Assembly (NCBI GenBank): GCA_013423385.1
Contig: BLZA01000032.1
Coordinates: 434,001-498,000, forward strand
Reading direction: 5' to 3'
DNA length: 64,000 nt
Origin: Naganishia liquefaciens
Taxonomy: Eukaryota; Basidiomycota; Tremellomycetes; Filobasidiales; Filobasidiaceae
A program made the translations under genes and the position numbers. This document shows positions 23,266 to 33,401 of the stretch, in pieces. Below the pieces are notes generated by a model that saw nothing but the letters and a program-made list of their open reading frames with translations, made no database searches and was not told the DNA's origin. Position 1 is the first letter of the stretch, and every line of letters starts with the position of its first letter.

Positions 23266-24468
23266 ATGCTTTCATTCTTCACAAAAGCCTTCTTGGCCAT
23301 ATTGCTCTTGGCCTGTCGTAGGACCTCAGCCACTCTCCTCACCACGCCCGAAGCATGTTTCTCGACCTTGAAGATCACATGGACATCTGATTTGCACGTA
23401 AGCATGATGGTTGGCCTCGTGGGTGGCAAGCTGATCTTTAATGTCTCTCGAAGGTGTGTCCAACAGATGACCTCGCTTATGTCGGCTTTACTCTCCAGTT
23501 CGATATTGTTTGTGAGATTCTATCGGGTATATGGCACAGTGGATCTGTCTGACGCTTGTGTCTCGCACAGCGTGTTTGGGTATCAATATCTATGCAGCTC
23601 TAGGCAAATCGAACGATCTACAGAATCCGGCGAGCTATATCGGATGCGGGCAGTGAGTGGCGGTCGAATAGTAGTAAAAGCGATCTGATCATTGGCTTTC
23701 CAGTATTGATGGCTTGTCCTTGACGGGCGACTTTCCTATGCTTTTGCCAACCTTGTTACGACCCACGGGTGTCGGTTTGGCATCGCTGAACCTTGTATGT
23801 GATATCAAGCAATCGGCACTTGAAGTCTCAACCCTGTTTGACTGTAAGCGGGAGGCCAATCTCGAAGAAAGCCTTATTGATCCAGCTCGCCCGTTGCAGA
23901 CGCATTTTACTTGGATACCAACGACGTCCTAAGCTTCACGGACACCACGTGTGTCAGTCATAGCTTGTTCTCGGTGCAAAGTGACCTGTCGTTCTGTCCA
24001 CAACCATCAATTACCTCTGCGACACAAGCGACGACTCCGACGCCTACGGTGCAATGGGGCAAACGTGCCAGCTTGTTGGACCCGCCCTCGAGCTCATTCT
24101 GTGGTCCCGGACACCTCCCCTGTCACAGTTTGCGAGGGGGACGCAACGTGTGGAAGTGCACTAGTGATAGCTTGTTGACGAGCTGTGGCGGATGTCCCTA
24201 TTCGACTCAAGCCCAAGATTGCACAGAGATGCTTGGAGTCGAAAGTTCTCGATGTGTGTCGGGCGAGTGCCAGGGTGAGCAAAATCGCAGACAACACCTC
24301 ATTCCTTTCGCTTACGCCTGTTTGAAAGCATCTTCCTGTCAGTCGGGATACGTCTTATCTAACGGCACTTGCCAGAAGGCATTGCACATGTCTTCACCTG
24401 TTGGCCGAAAAGTGATTTCCCGGAGACGAGTGATTACTCGGGCTGATGATCGGGCGAGGTGGCGATGA
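23266..24468 (+). CDS. CPL1-like secreted cysteine-rich protein, paralogue 1
   Basis: Predicted extracellular protein of about 314 residues from six exons. The signal peptide is MLSFFTKAFLAILLLACRR. The N-terminal part carries TPEACFSTLKITWTSDL and VCPTDDLAYVGFTLQFDI. A conserved middle block reads NIYAALGKSNDLQNPASYIG and FPMLLPTLLRPTGVGLASLN. The C-terminal CPL1-like domain has ten cysteines (FCGPGHLPC, SLLTSCGGCP, QDCTEMLGVE, SSCQSGYVLSNGTCQ). Just before the domain, GKRASLLDPP (Lys-Arg at 24061-24066, residues about 198-199) looks like a Kex2-type cleavage site. The CPL1 family includes a capsule- and virulence-related secreted protein of Cryptococcus. The function here is unknown. The last tail is strongly basic (RKVISRRRVITR). 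It pairs with the paralogue at 26813. Confidence 0.82.
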
Positions 24469-26812
24469 GGGGAATGACTTGGCTCAGATAGATCGCGGAG
24501 GGACTCAAAGACATTAGAGGCCAAGAAGTTTTGTGACTTGTAAGATTATCGTTGTGCAGGGCTACCGAGAGGTGCCCTGATTATAAATTATTATAGATGA
24601 AACACACATGATGGAACGCGCAGAAACGATCTGCATCCGCGTTTTCAGGGGCAATTCCAAACCGCCATCAGTCTGCAACAACCTGTGCCAATACTTTTCC
24701 CGTCGCGGCGACCTAGCTCTTCGTCCGTCCAAAGTCTGGATAGGAGATCTGATTGTACGACTGCTCTGCATGGCAGACTCTCAGCAAGTAGCGTTCTTGC
24801 GGCACATTTCATAGTCCATCAGGCCGCAAGCGCAGCGGTCTGATGTTTTTAGGCGTGCAGGCGGCTCTCAGCCCGTCCAGATCGCCTTCTATTCCTATGG
24901 TCTTGACCCTATACTTGATTGTTGACACTCAAGCATGCGAGGAGAAGGGGCAGAGCAGAGCCTGAACTTTTCTGCTCGAGACCGTTTTTGAGTAATGGCA
25001 GCGTACACAACTTCAATATGTACTTTTGAGCGCAAATGTCTGGTAACTTTGACCTCCAGGGACAATCTCTGATCAAATGACAGGACTGCAGCTGGGTTGA
25101 GGTAGAAGGGAGCCGCGTAAGGCATCAACCCAAGCAAGCTCGGCCGTGGATCTGATCAGCAAGCTGGCCATTGATCGCCCGTCGATCAAGCTCATCAGCC
25201 GTCAATGCGGCTGCTAGGACTAAGCGTGGTTTCAAGCGCATAAAGAACTAGATGGAAAGAGCTGTCCATGCTGAACAATCGTACTGCATAGAATAGCTAT
25301 ATGACGCGCGAGTCGTGGAGGCCCAGACTCACAGAGATCAGCGATGAGCTGATAAATATCAGCCAAACCGGTATGCAAAGGTCTCGCAAGTCCAGCAAAC
25401 CCACGCAGGTATTGAAACGTTTAATCTAAGACTTCTCGGTATATTCATACTCCTTGAATAGACTGCGATATGGTCCGCATGAATCATTAGTATCCGCTCA
25501 GCTATTTGCGTGACTGAAGTCGTCAAGTATCTCTTTACAACGGAGCCGAAAGAGCTGCTGAATGGTTGTCGGATGGCCGACGGCATAACTCAATGGCAAT
25601 TCTGCTGGCAAGAGCTGTGAAACTCGCAGCAGTCAGAAGCAGCTGCTTCTGCCTGAAACAATAATGAAACAGCTACATTTCATCTGAAACGCGTGCGCTG
25701 TGGCTTTTTGTGTTGCATCCGCCTCGTGGTCCAGCAAACGAATGGTAGTCAACACACTGTACGAACGAGACTGGCAGAATGACCGGTGACGCAGAGAAGT
25801 CTTCATAAGGACTGTCGGAGCATCCTTAGACATCTCCCTAGAGATTGCCCGGCCGGTTGACCATGGCCTGATCGACGAGCTCACAACTTCCGACCTTTTC
25901 AAACTGGGGATTCTCCAGATCTTCCAAGGACAATCCCATGACGTTTCGCCCAACTTGCTTCTTGCCAGCTGTACCACCTTTCTTATTCCTCGTCCGCTCC
26001 TTTGCATGTTGTCGGTCCAGCAGGCTTTCGGCACAAAAGCATTCGGTAAAGCTCCCAGCAGGCCAGCTCGCTGATAGCTAAGCAGCTTCGCATTCAGAGT
26101 ATCTCGGAGTGAGCAATGTGCCGTAAGCCCGGAATATTATGCGAGACAATAATGAGACACAGGTTGCATGAGAGACCAATACGGAACAATACCGAATGCT
26201 CACGAGACGATTCGCGAAGCTCTACGAGAGACTCACAAGCGAGAACGACTCACGGGGTCAATTTGAAATGCGGGGGCGGTCGAGCCCAGCAGTCCAGTTT
26301 TCTCTGCCTTACTCATGCAAGAATCCATGTGGCATCGCTCGTGTCGGAGTTCGGGAACATCGGATATTGAAGCACGGATTCCATTGTCGATCAGCGCAAG
26401 CGACAGCGCTCGTCATCACGGCTACATCTGCTGCAAGATTTTCTGCCCTTCCGCAATCCCGGAGAGTATCGCATGGAAGAGTTGGGCGACGATTACGACG
26501 TAACGAAGCTCGACGAGACATGGTCTGACGGAGTCGACATGTCGTATCTCTCACGCTATACTGCAGAGTCGCAGGAATCTTGACAAAAAAAGTTGCGGTT
26601 TCGACTAGGGCTCGGTCTTCTTTCGTACACTCATACTCGAAGATGACACAGACCGGGGCAGAGCGGCTCATGTCGAGCTGCCGAACCGACTGAAGAGGCC
26701 TGGATATCATGGCGAAGACGCAAGACGACCTGGGTCCGACCCATTTAAGGACGTAGAATTGTCCAAGGGCCCGTTCCTTCTGGGATTCGAACAACTCAAG
26801 ATCACTGTGACC
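24469..26812. other. Spacer between the two CPL1-like genes
   Basis: 2.3 kb with no supportable gene. Open frames such as 25633-26034 and 26309-26794 on the minus strand have no splice or family support. I looked for a third CPL1 copy by its CGGCP and PTDD motifs and did not find one. Confidence 0.5.
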
Positions 26813-28109
26813 ATGCTCGCAAGTCTAACACGCAACGTTTTCGCCTTGGTAATGTCCGCACCTTGGTTCGCATCCGCTCTTATCCACTCGACACCTGAGG
26901 GATGTTTCTCAACGTTCAACACTACGTGGGCGACCGATCTTAACGTGAGTGTTCCGGGTGATTTTTTGCTGAACGAGAAGCTGATCTCAATCACGGCAAG
27001 TAGGTTTGTCCGACAGATGATGTAGCGTACGTCGGTCTCAGGCTCCAGTACGACATACAAGGTGAGACGATTGCCCTTCAGGAAAGGCGCGATTGGGCTG
27101 ACAATAGGGATCTTTTATAGCATGTCTTGATATCGATATCTATGCAGCGCTCGGCAAGCGGAATGATTCGAGGAATGCGGCCAATCTCGTTGGGTGCGGG
27201 CAGTGAGTCTCGCAATGTCGTCGCCGGTATTTTTACTGAAAAGCTAGTTCTTTCTAGTTCTGCTGGCGTATCGCGGGGAGACGATTTCCCAGTCCTGCTG
27301 CCAGAACAATTGCGACCCAGTGGAGCTGGATTGGTGTCTTTGCAGCTATTGTGTGGCATCAAGCAGTCAGGACTAGAAACGTCAGACTTCTACAACTGTC
27401 AGTGGCATGGCTGCGTCAACTTCGCAAGTACTCACTCCTCAATCCTGCAGACGCTTTTCATCTGAAGACGAGCAATGCACTTGGCTTCTCACACACATCC
27501 GCCGCTGGCCATAATCACTTTAGGGTGCGCCGCGATCCGCAGTATTGTTCTGGGTCATCCGTCACAACGGCAGCATCAGAACCCACGTCGACCGTAGTAC
27601 GAGCTCGTGGTAAACGAGCTATTGTTTCGGAATCATCGACCACATTGCCACCATCGACCACCACTGTCACGGAAGCGGCTTCCACCCCCGTCGCTTCACT
27701 CCAGATGAGCAGACGTGCCAGCCTGCTGGGCCCGCCTCTGAGCTTGCTTTGCCCGCAAGGGTACATGGCTTGTCTGCAAACGCGCGGAAGTCGTGCGCGG
27801 TGGGAGTGTTCGAGCGAAAGCTCGTTGATCAGCTGTGGGGGATGTCCGAATTCAATTGAGGCGGAGGACTGCACAGAAATTGTTGGAGCGGAAAGCGTGC
27901 AGTGTGTGAGCAAGAAATGTGTGGGTAAGTAGACCTCCTGCAGCAACTCTGAGCACAGCTAATGTCCCTGTCATCTAGTATCGGCTTGTGAACCGGGGTA
28001 CACATTGTTGAACAATACGTGCCAAAAGTCGGCAATCAACTCGCCTCCCATTCGCAGAAGGATACCCCGCAGGAGGGTGATTTCCGATGAAAAGCGAGAT
28101 ATACAATAG
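26813..28109 (+). CDS. CPL1-like secreted cysteine-rich protein, paralogue 2
   Basis: About 339 residues from six exons with introns at the same positions as paralogue 1. The signal peptide is MLASLTRNVFALVMSAPWFASA, then STPEGCFSTFNTTWATDL and VCPTDDVAYVGLRLQYDI. The middle block is DIDIYAALGKRNDSRNAANL and FPVLLPEQLRPSGAGL. A linker about 32 residues longer than in paralogue 1, rich in Ser, Thr and Val, contains RGKR and then SRRASLLGPP (Arg-Arg at 27711-27716). The CPL1-like domain again has ten cysteines (LCPQGYMAC, SLISCGGCP, EDCTEIVGAE, SACEPGYTLLNNTC). The tail is basic (RRRIPRRRVI). The two proteins are clearly diverged, so the duplication is not recent. Confidence 0.82.
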
Positions 28110-28512
28110 GAAAGCGCTACATTCGCTTTTCATGGCGACGACTATAATGCTATACATTCGCACAGACCACGCGATACAAAGTGGCCATCGTTGTACGTAC
28201 AAGGGTTAATAGATGATTTCTATAGCTAGATGAAATGAAACGCTCGTAATCTGCATCCGCGAAACCCCTGCTGCTATCGATCGGAGCGAGGTGGAGGTGA
28301 TCGAGCGGAACGACTATCCGGGCTTTCCCCGCGCTCCGCTGTTGCCGCCGGCGCACGAAAGATGATCCTGCGCCCGTCAGGACTGATATACTCGCTGCTC
28401 TAGGCAAGAGCGGTGGGGCTCGCAGGATTGCACTGCACTGCACCGCATCGCATCGCACCGCACCACAGATTCGGGATATCGAGGACCGTCATCTCGACAA
28501 CCTGGCCGTGGC
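28110..28512. other. Intergenic, carrier promoter side, with a pentamer repeat
   Basis: 402 bases. At about 28430-28465 there is a short run of 5-base units in pairs (TGCAC twice, CGCAT twice, CGCAC twice), just upstream of the carrier ATG. Nothing else was recognised. Confidence 0.55.
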
Positions 28513-30100
28513 ATGTCAACAGGAACGGATGGCCCGTCCATCGATGGTGAGTGAGCTCTTTCGGCAACCTGTGCGCTGAACTGACGATTTTCACAGCGTC
28601 GGACCAGCTTGACCCAAAGATCGATTTTCTGGCAGGAACGGTGGCAGGTGAATACGAGCTCGCTGAGAGCGAGATTGTTTGCTGATGAGAACGGTCTGCA
28701 GGTGTAGCCGGATTAATCGTTGGACAGCCCTTTGATACCAGTGAGCGAGTTCACCGAGTTGCCCTTTGATGGTACTGACAGACCGAGCTTTGTAGTTAAA
28801 GTACGGTTTCAATCGACCCAATATGCAAACCGCTATAGCTCAACGTTTGGGGCCCTTAGTAAGTCCAAATCATTGTGCAGCAGGGGCATTACTAACGAGT
28901 TTGCACAGTGGCCATCGCTCGAGATGAAAAGGTATGTGAAGTGATGGATATAAAGGGATGGAGGCACTGAATCGATCAAACGTGTAGCCTCGCAGCCTTT
29001 TCCGAGGTGTCACGTCTCCAATGGTGAGTCTTTTCCCCAGCCTTCTGTTCGGGTGCTCACGTCTCTCCGCAGGCCGGTATCGCATTTGTGAGCTTTCACG
29101 AACGAATGAATCCGCACGTCATCTGACACCGCTCTGCAAGGTAAACGGCCTCATCTTCTCAAGCTACGGATTCTTTCTGCGCGTACAAACAGGCGCAGGA
29201 AATGGCGATGGAATTGGAAAGAATGGAAGTAGTGAGCCCAGTCTCTGGCAGATTGGACTGGCAGGGGCGGGAAGCGGAGTCATGGCGTCGTAAGCCGGTG
29301 TCTTTTCTCCCCGTAATGGAGATACTGATCAATGGTACTAGCTTCATTACATGTCCAACGGAGCTCATCAAGATCCGGCAACAGTCATCTACGGCAAAGA
29401 TAGCGCCAACAACAATCGGTACAGTTAAACACATTATACGGCAAGACGGCGTGTCGGGCCTGTACCGAGGTTTCGGCTCTACAGCGGGCCGAGAGCTAGC
29501 GTACGGGACCTACTTCTTTACAGTACGTTCAGTTTCACGGGAGATACGCTCCTGGCCGACATTATCCCCACAGTATGAAGGCATTTGCCGATATTTCAGG
29601 AATAAAAGACGGCGCAACGATTCACCGCCACCGAGCTCGATACACCATTCCGCCTATGCAGCCCATCGGCAAAAGCCAGACCCGTTGAACGCTGATGGTC
29701 TCTCGCCAAGACACGAGCATCGGGTACACCACGAGTCTTTGATTGAAGAAGCCGAGAATGAACTCGAGGAATTATCGTGGGGTGAATTGATGATCGCGGG
29801 CGGCTGCGCGGGAACGGCTTCGTGGCTGGCAACTTTTCCCCTCGACACGATCAAAACGCGCATACAGGGCATGAGCTTGAAAACGGGAGAAAAGATGCCG
29901 TCTACTTTATCTGTGACAAGAAATATAATCAGGAAAGAGGGGTGGAGGTGTTTATTCCATGGTCTCACACCGACGCTGATACGGTATGTACTGAGTGATG
30001 CAGCCAACATGCCGCTGACTCTGATTTGCGGTGCAGAGCGTTCCCAACCAATGCCGTAGTCTTCCTGTCATTCGAAGCCATCATTACAGCGTTCCGGTAG
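28513..30100 (+). CDS. Mitochondrial carrier (SLC25) family transporter
   Basis: Inner-membrane solute exchanger with three repeats, each carrying the Px(D/E)xx(K/R) signature: QPFDTIKVRFQS, CPTELIKIRQQ and FPLDTIKTRIQG. The ATG at 28513 gives MSTGTDGPSIDASDQLDP. About ten introns follow, several splitting repeat motifs (for example T/IKVR at about 28740-28794). The C-terminus AFPTNAVVFLSFEAIITAFR is typical, stop 30098-30100. The second-repeat motif CPTELIKIRQQ resembles the carnitine/ornithine branch, but the substrate cannot be assigned. Unusual: a hydrophilic insert of about 70 residues (RNKRRRNDSPPP... to ...EEAENELEELSWGEL) between repeats 2 and 3. The gene is convergent with the bHLH gene, 188 bases away. 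Confidence 0.88.
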
Positions 30101-30288
30101 CATCTAATAGACGTACGCTCAGCGCATCTCAACAACATTGTATCCTGCATCCAGCATTTAGCATTGCATCGGCACACATACAACTGTATTTTTAACGCTC
30201 TCGCCGGAGCTCTACCAGATCATCCACCTACAACTTGATTGCGATTCTACGGGTATTAAATGGTGTGTTACACTGCGCCAGCGCAAAT

Positions 30289-32299
30289 CTACGAAAACCT
30301 CATCGAGACAGGTCCTTCCAAGAAATCCATCGCGGTCATGCGCATTTTGATGGCGGACGTGACGGGAGTCTCCTCCGGCGAGGCGTTCACGGCAACAGTC
30401 GGATGCTCAGGCGCCGAAGACGAGCGCGAGGCCGAGACTTTCGAGGCGTACTTTTCTATTGGTGCAACAAGCGGCACGGTCTCGAATCTCCGCAGGTTCC
30501 GAGCGTACGCCTTGATGCCGGCCGGTGGCGAGATTTCTAGACTCGCGCTTCGGCTCCGGGCTTGCTCATCCGCTGTCGAATGGTCATGCACAATGGCTGT
30601 GATGCCTTGATCCAAGCTCCATCTGTCCAGAGATGCGAACGACTGGACGGCGTTGGATGCTGGTTGCCATGGGGTCATGACTTCGGGCGATGATAACGCT
30701 AGCAGCACATTGGCGGCCGCCTCTTCGTCTTTCCCGAGGTTGAAGCCACTCGTGCTCGAGGACACCGACGTCCTTGACGCGTGCCTGTCGTGCGGCAGGG
30801 CATTGTCGAATAAAGCGGGTGTTCCCATGATTGGCGGCAGGAAGGGACTCGGTTCGGCTGGAGCGACACGACCGAGGGCCTGGTTTTCGCTATTAGGGTC
30901 GGCCGCAAAGGTCGGCCGGAAAAAGGGCGAGGTGGGCGAATTGGTGCTGAGCGGCGGCGGCAGCGTCAGATCCGGATTCCGGTACCTGGCCATCGGGTGG
31001 CCTCCTGGAAGCCCCGTATACGCCGATGGCTCTTCCACGGCCGTCGCGCGCTCTGCTCGCTGGTGAGCTGACCGGAAGAATGTCGACGGCAAATCTCCGA
31101 ATGCCGATGTTGCAGAGTCCGACGGGACATGCGGTATCTGTGCGGTGATGGCATGAACGAGCTCGCTCGAACTAGGCTGGAGCGAAGGATGAACCGAGTT
31201 GTGGGCGGGCAGGCCTTCTTCTGGCTGTGTCGCTTGTGAGTCGGCGCGGGTAAAGGGCGAGCGGGTGGTATCCCTGGCCAGACGTCCGATACTGTGTGGG
31301 CTACTGCCGACGGGGGAAGCGAGGGCGGATTTGCCCCCGGGGAGCATCGGTCCGGCAACAAGCCTCGACGCCGGAATGAGCGGGGTGGCAAATCCGGCAG
31401 ACTTATTCCGTCCTGAGGGACGGTGGACGAGAGGCCCTCAGCGTCACTGAGCACCGTACCTTGGCTCTCTCACCAAACTCACCTTCAACGGGTGACTTGT
31501 CATCCGACGAGCGACTCTGCACACTCGATTGGCGAGACGTACGGTGACTATGGCCGGCGTGGTCCTCCTCGATAACGAGCTTGCGCTTGAGACCGGATGC
31601 GGCAGCAATGGCGTATCCCGAAGCCATCAAGTTGTCAGGTGAAGACATTTCGCCCGAACTATCGTAGGATGGGGTCTGTACGGAAACCGAGGTGCTGTTC
31701 TTTAAAGCCGACAGCGACTGCGTGAGGTGTCTCATGTGTTCCACGGATCTCTCCAGTACCTTTTGAAAGCCATGTAAGCTGCAGTGCGACTCGAAGACGG
31801 CCACACTCCTCACCTCTAGCTTGAATTCACCCTTCAAGCCTTCCGACTCGGTGCTCAAGCCGGGCACCATGGCACGCAAGTCGGCAAACGCCTTGTTCAT
31901 CTTTTCCCTACGTCGACGCTCAATCAACGAATGATTCGCCTTGCGGAGCTGTTCGCGGGAGAGCGGCCGTCCGTGAGGGCCCTTGCGGTCCGCGAGGGGT
32001 GGTGTCGCGTGACTGCTGCTCGCGCCGCTTTCGTGGACGGACATTATTTTGGTGGCTTTTGCGGAGCGGATTTTCGGTTTGGCGGTCTTGGATCGTGATC
32101 CGGAGGATGCGGCGATACCTCGGGAGGATCTGCTCGAGCCGGGAATGTATTCGTCCACGTCGTCGTCGTCGTCGTCGTTGTCGTCGTCCGAATCTTCACC
32201 TCTTTCCGACACGCGAGGTTTCTTGCCAGACGTTTTTGAACCAGACAAGCCGTCCAGCGCAGCGTGGGCCTTGCGTTTCTGCGCGGTCGCGTGAGACAT
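30289..32299 (-). CDS. bHLH transcription factor
   Basis: Nuclear factor of about 628 residues in three exons (32299-31814, 31759-31483, 31412-30289). The N-terminal part is acidic (EDSDDDNDDDDDDVDEY). The basic region and helix 1 are NHSLIERRRREKMNKAFADL, with the E-box-reading Glu and Arg residues in place. The loop is LSTESEGLKGEFK and helix 2 is EVLERSVEHMRHLTQSL. An intron falls between loop and helix 2 and keeps the frame. The rest is a long Ser/Pro/Ala-rich region with no recognised domain. The start at 32299 (MSHATAQKRK) is the first ATG followed by the charged N-terminus. The basic region does not match Pho4, Cbf1 or Rtg3 closely, so targets are unknown. Confidence 0.85.
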
Positions 32300-33401
32300 G
32301 TTCAGTACGGTGGGGGATCGTCGGTGTCCACTCGCGCGCGAGAAATCACTCACCTGACCGCACGGATGGTATCGGGGTTGAGCTATATGAGCGCACGACC
32401 TCGCGCGCGAGGGGGGAACGTGTTGGTGCACGATCTATGCTCGTGTGACCGTGGTAAACGTTGTCGGTGCGTGTGGCGGGTTCTATTCTGTTCGGCAGGA
32501 CGAACGTGCTTGTTTCACACTGCACATACCAGAGTCTGCTTCCGCGGATTCGTCATCTTGGCTGGGCAGCGACTGACTGGCGATGATGCGAATGGTCGAC
32601 GCGTTGCCATCTCCATGTCGGACATGCCGCAATCACTCTGAATTCTTGCCCAATGATGGCAGACGACGCGGAGACTCGAACATTACGTGTCTCGACCGAA
32701 CAGCAAGGTAGAAGGGGCTGTTCGTCCAGAGTGAATGAAATGTCGGTGCGGGATGGGCTGCACATCAGACCGCTCATTGATCACTTGTCTTGCAATGTCC
32801 GATTGTTGGCATTGTGCATAGCCCTCGGCATTCCTGCGTAAAAAATTGCCACCAGAACGGAAACAGTCTCGACTCGGGCTTTACCACTCCGTGACAGCAC
32901 CTGACAGAACACCGGGGCAAATAGAACGTCAAAGATTATGCAGACAACATTGCGCTCGAAATCTTCACAAGGCCGATGCCACGCACATGACCAAACATGT
33001 AAGGTCAGCCAGTCCTACTAGCGGCGACCTTTCTAGTAGACATTGTTGCGAGAGGGTTTCACTGAGGCATGCGGTGCGAGGTCAAGACTGTCGAGCGCGA
33101 ATACTGTAAGCCGCAAAAGGCACGCCAATGCCGCGGCTTCCCCATGGCGGCCTTTACGCGTGACACCTTTTGCGCCTCGCGTATGGTGACACGACGACGG
33201 TAACGCTGTGATACAGGACGAGCATCCCTGTCCGGTTGAAATTGACCGTTAAACCTGACATCTCGACGCCATGCAAAATAAAACCGAGGCCTGACAATTG
33301 TATACAACTTTTGAAATCAAGTTTTCCATTTCAAACTTTGACCCGCCATGCAAAGATCTCCGTAGTACCACTTATCCTCTGACACCGCTAGCGCGGGAGG
33401 A
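32300..33401. other. Intergenic, bHLH promoter / ubiquitin hydrolase 3' side
   Basis: 1.1 kb. Short open frames on both strands only. A pyrimidine-rich, GC-rich part lies next to the bHLH start. No gene or repeat was recognised. Confidence 0.5.

Noticed and set aside
26560-26640. Possible remnant of a third CPL1 copy upstream of paralogue 2
   Set aside because: Similarity was limited to a few residues in an antisense frame matching an intron, with no CGGCP or PTDD motif. Judged chance.
26775-26800. tRNA-like GGGATTCGAAC box on the minus strand
   Set aside because: No matching acceptor stem, D arm or anticodon arm could be laid out around it.
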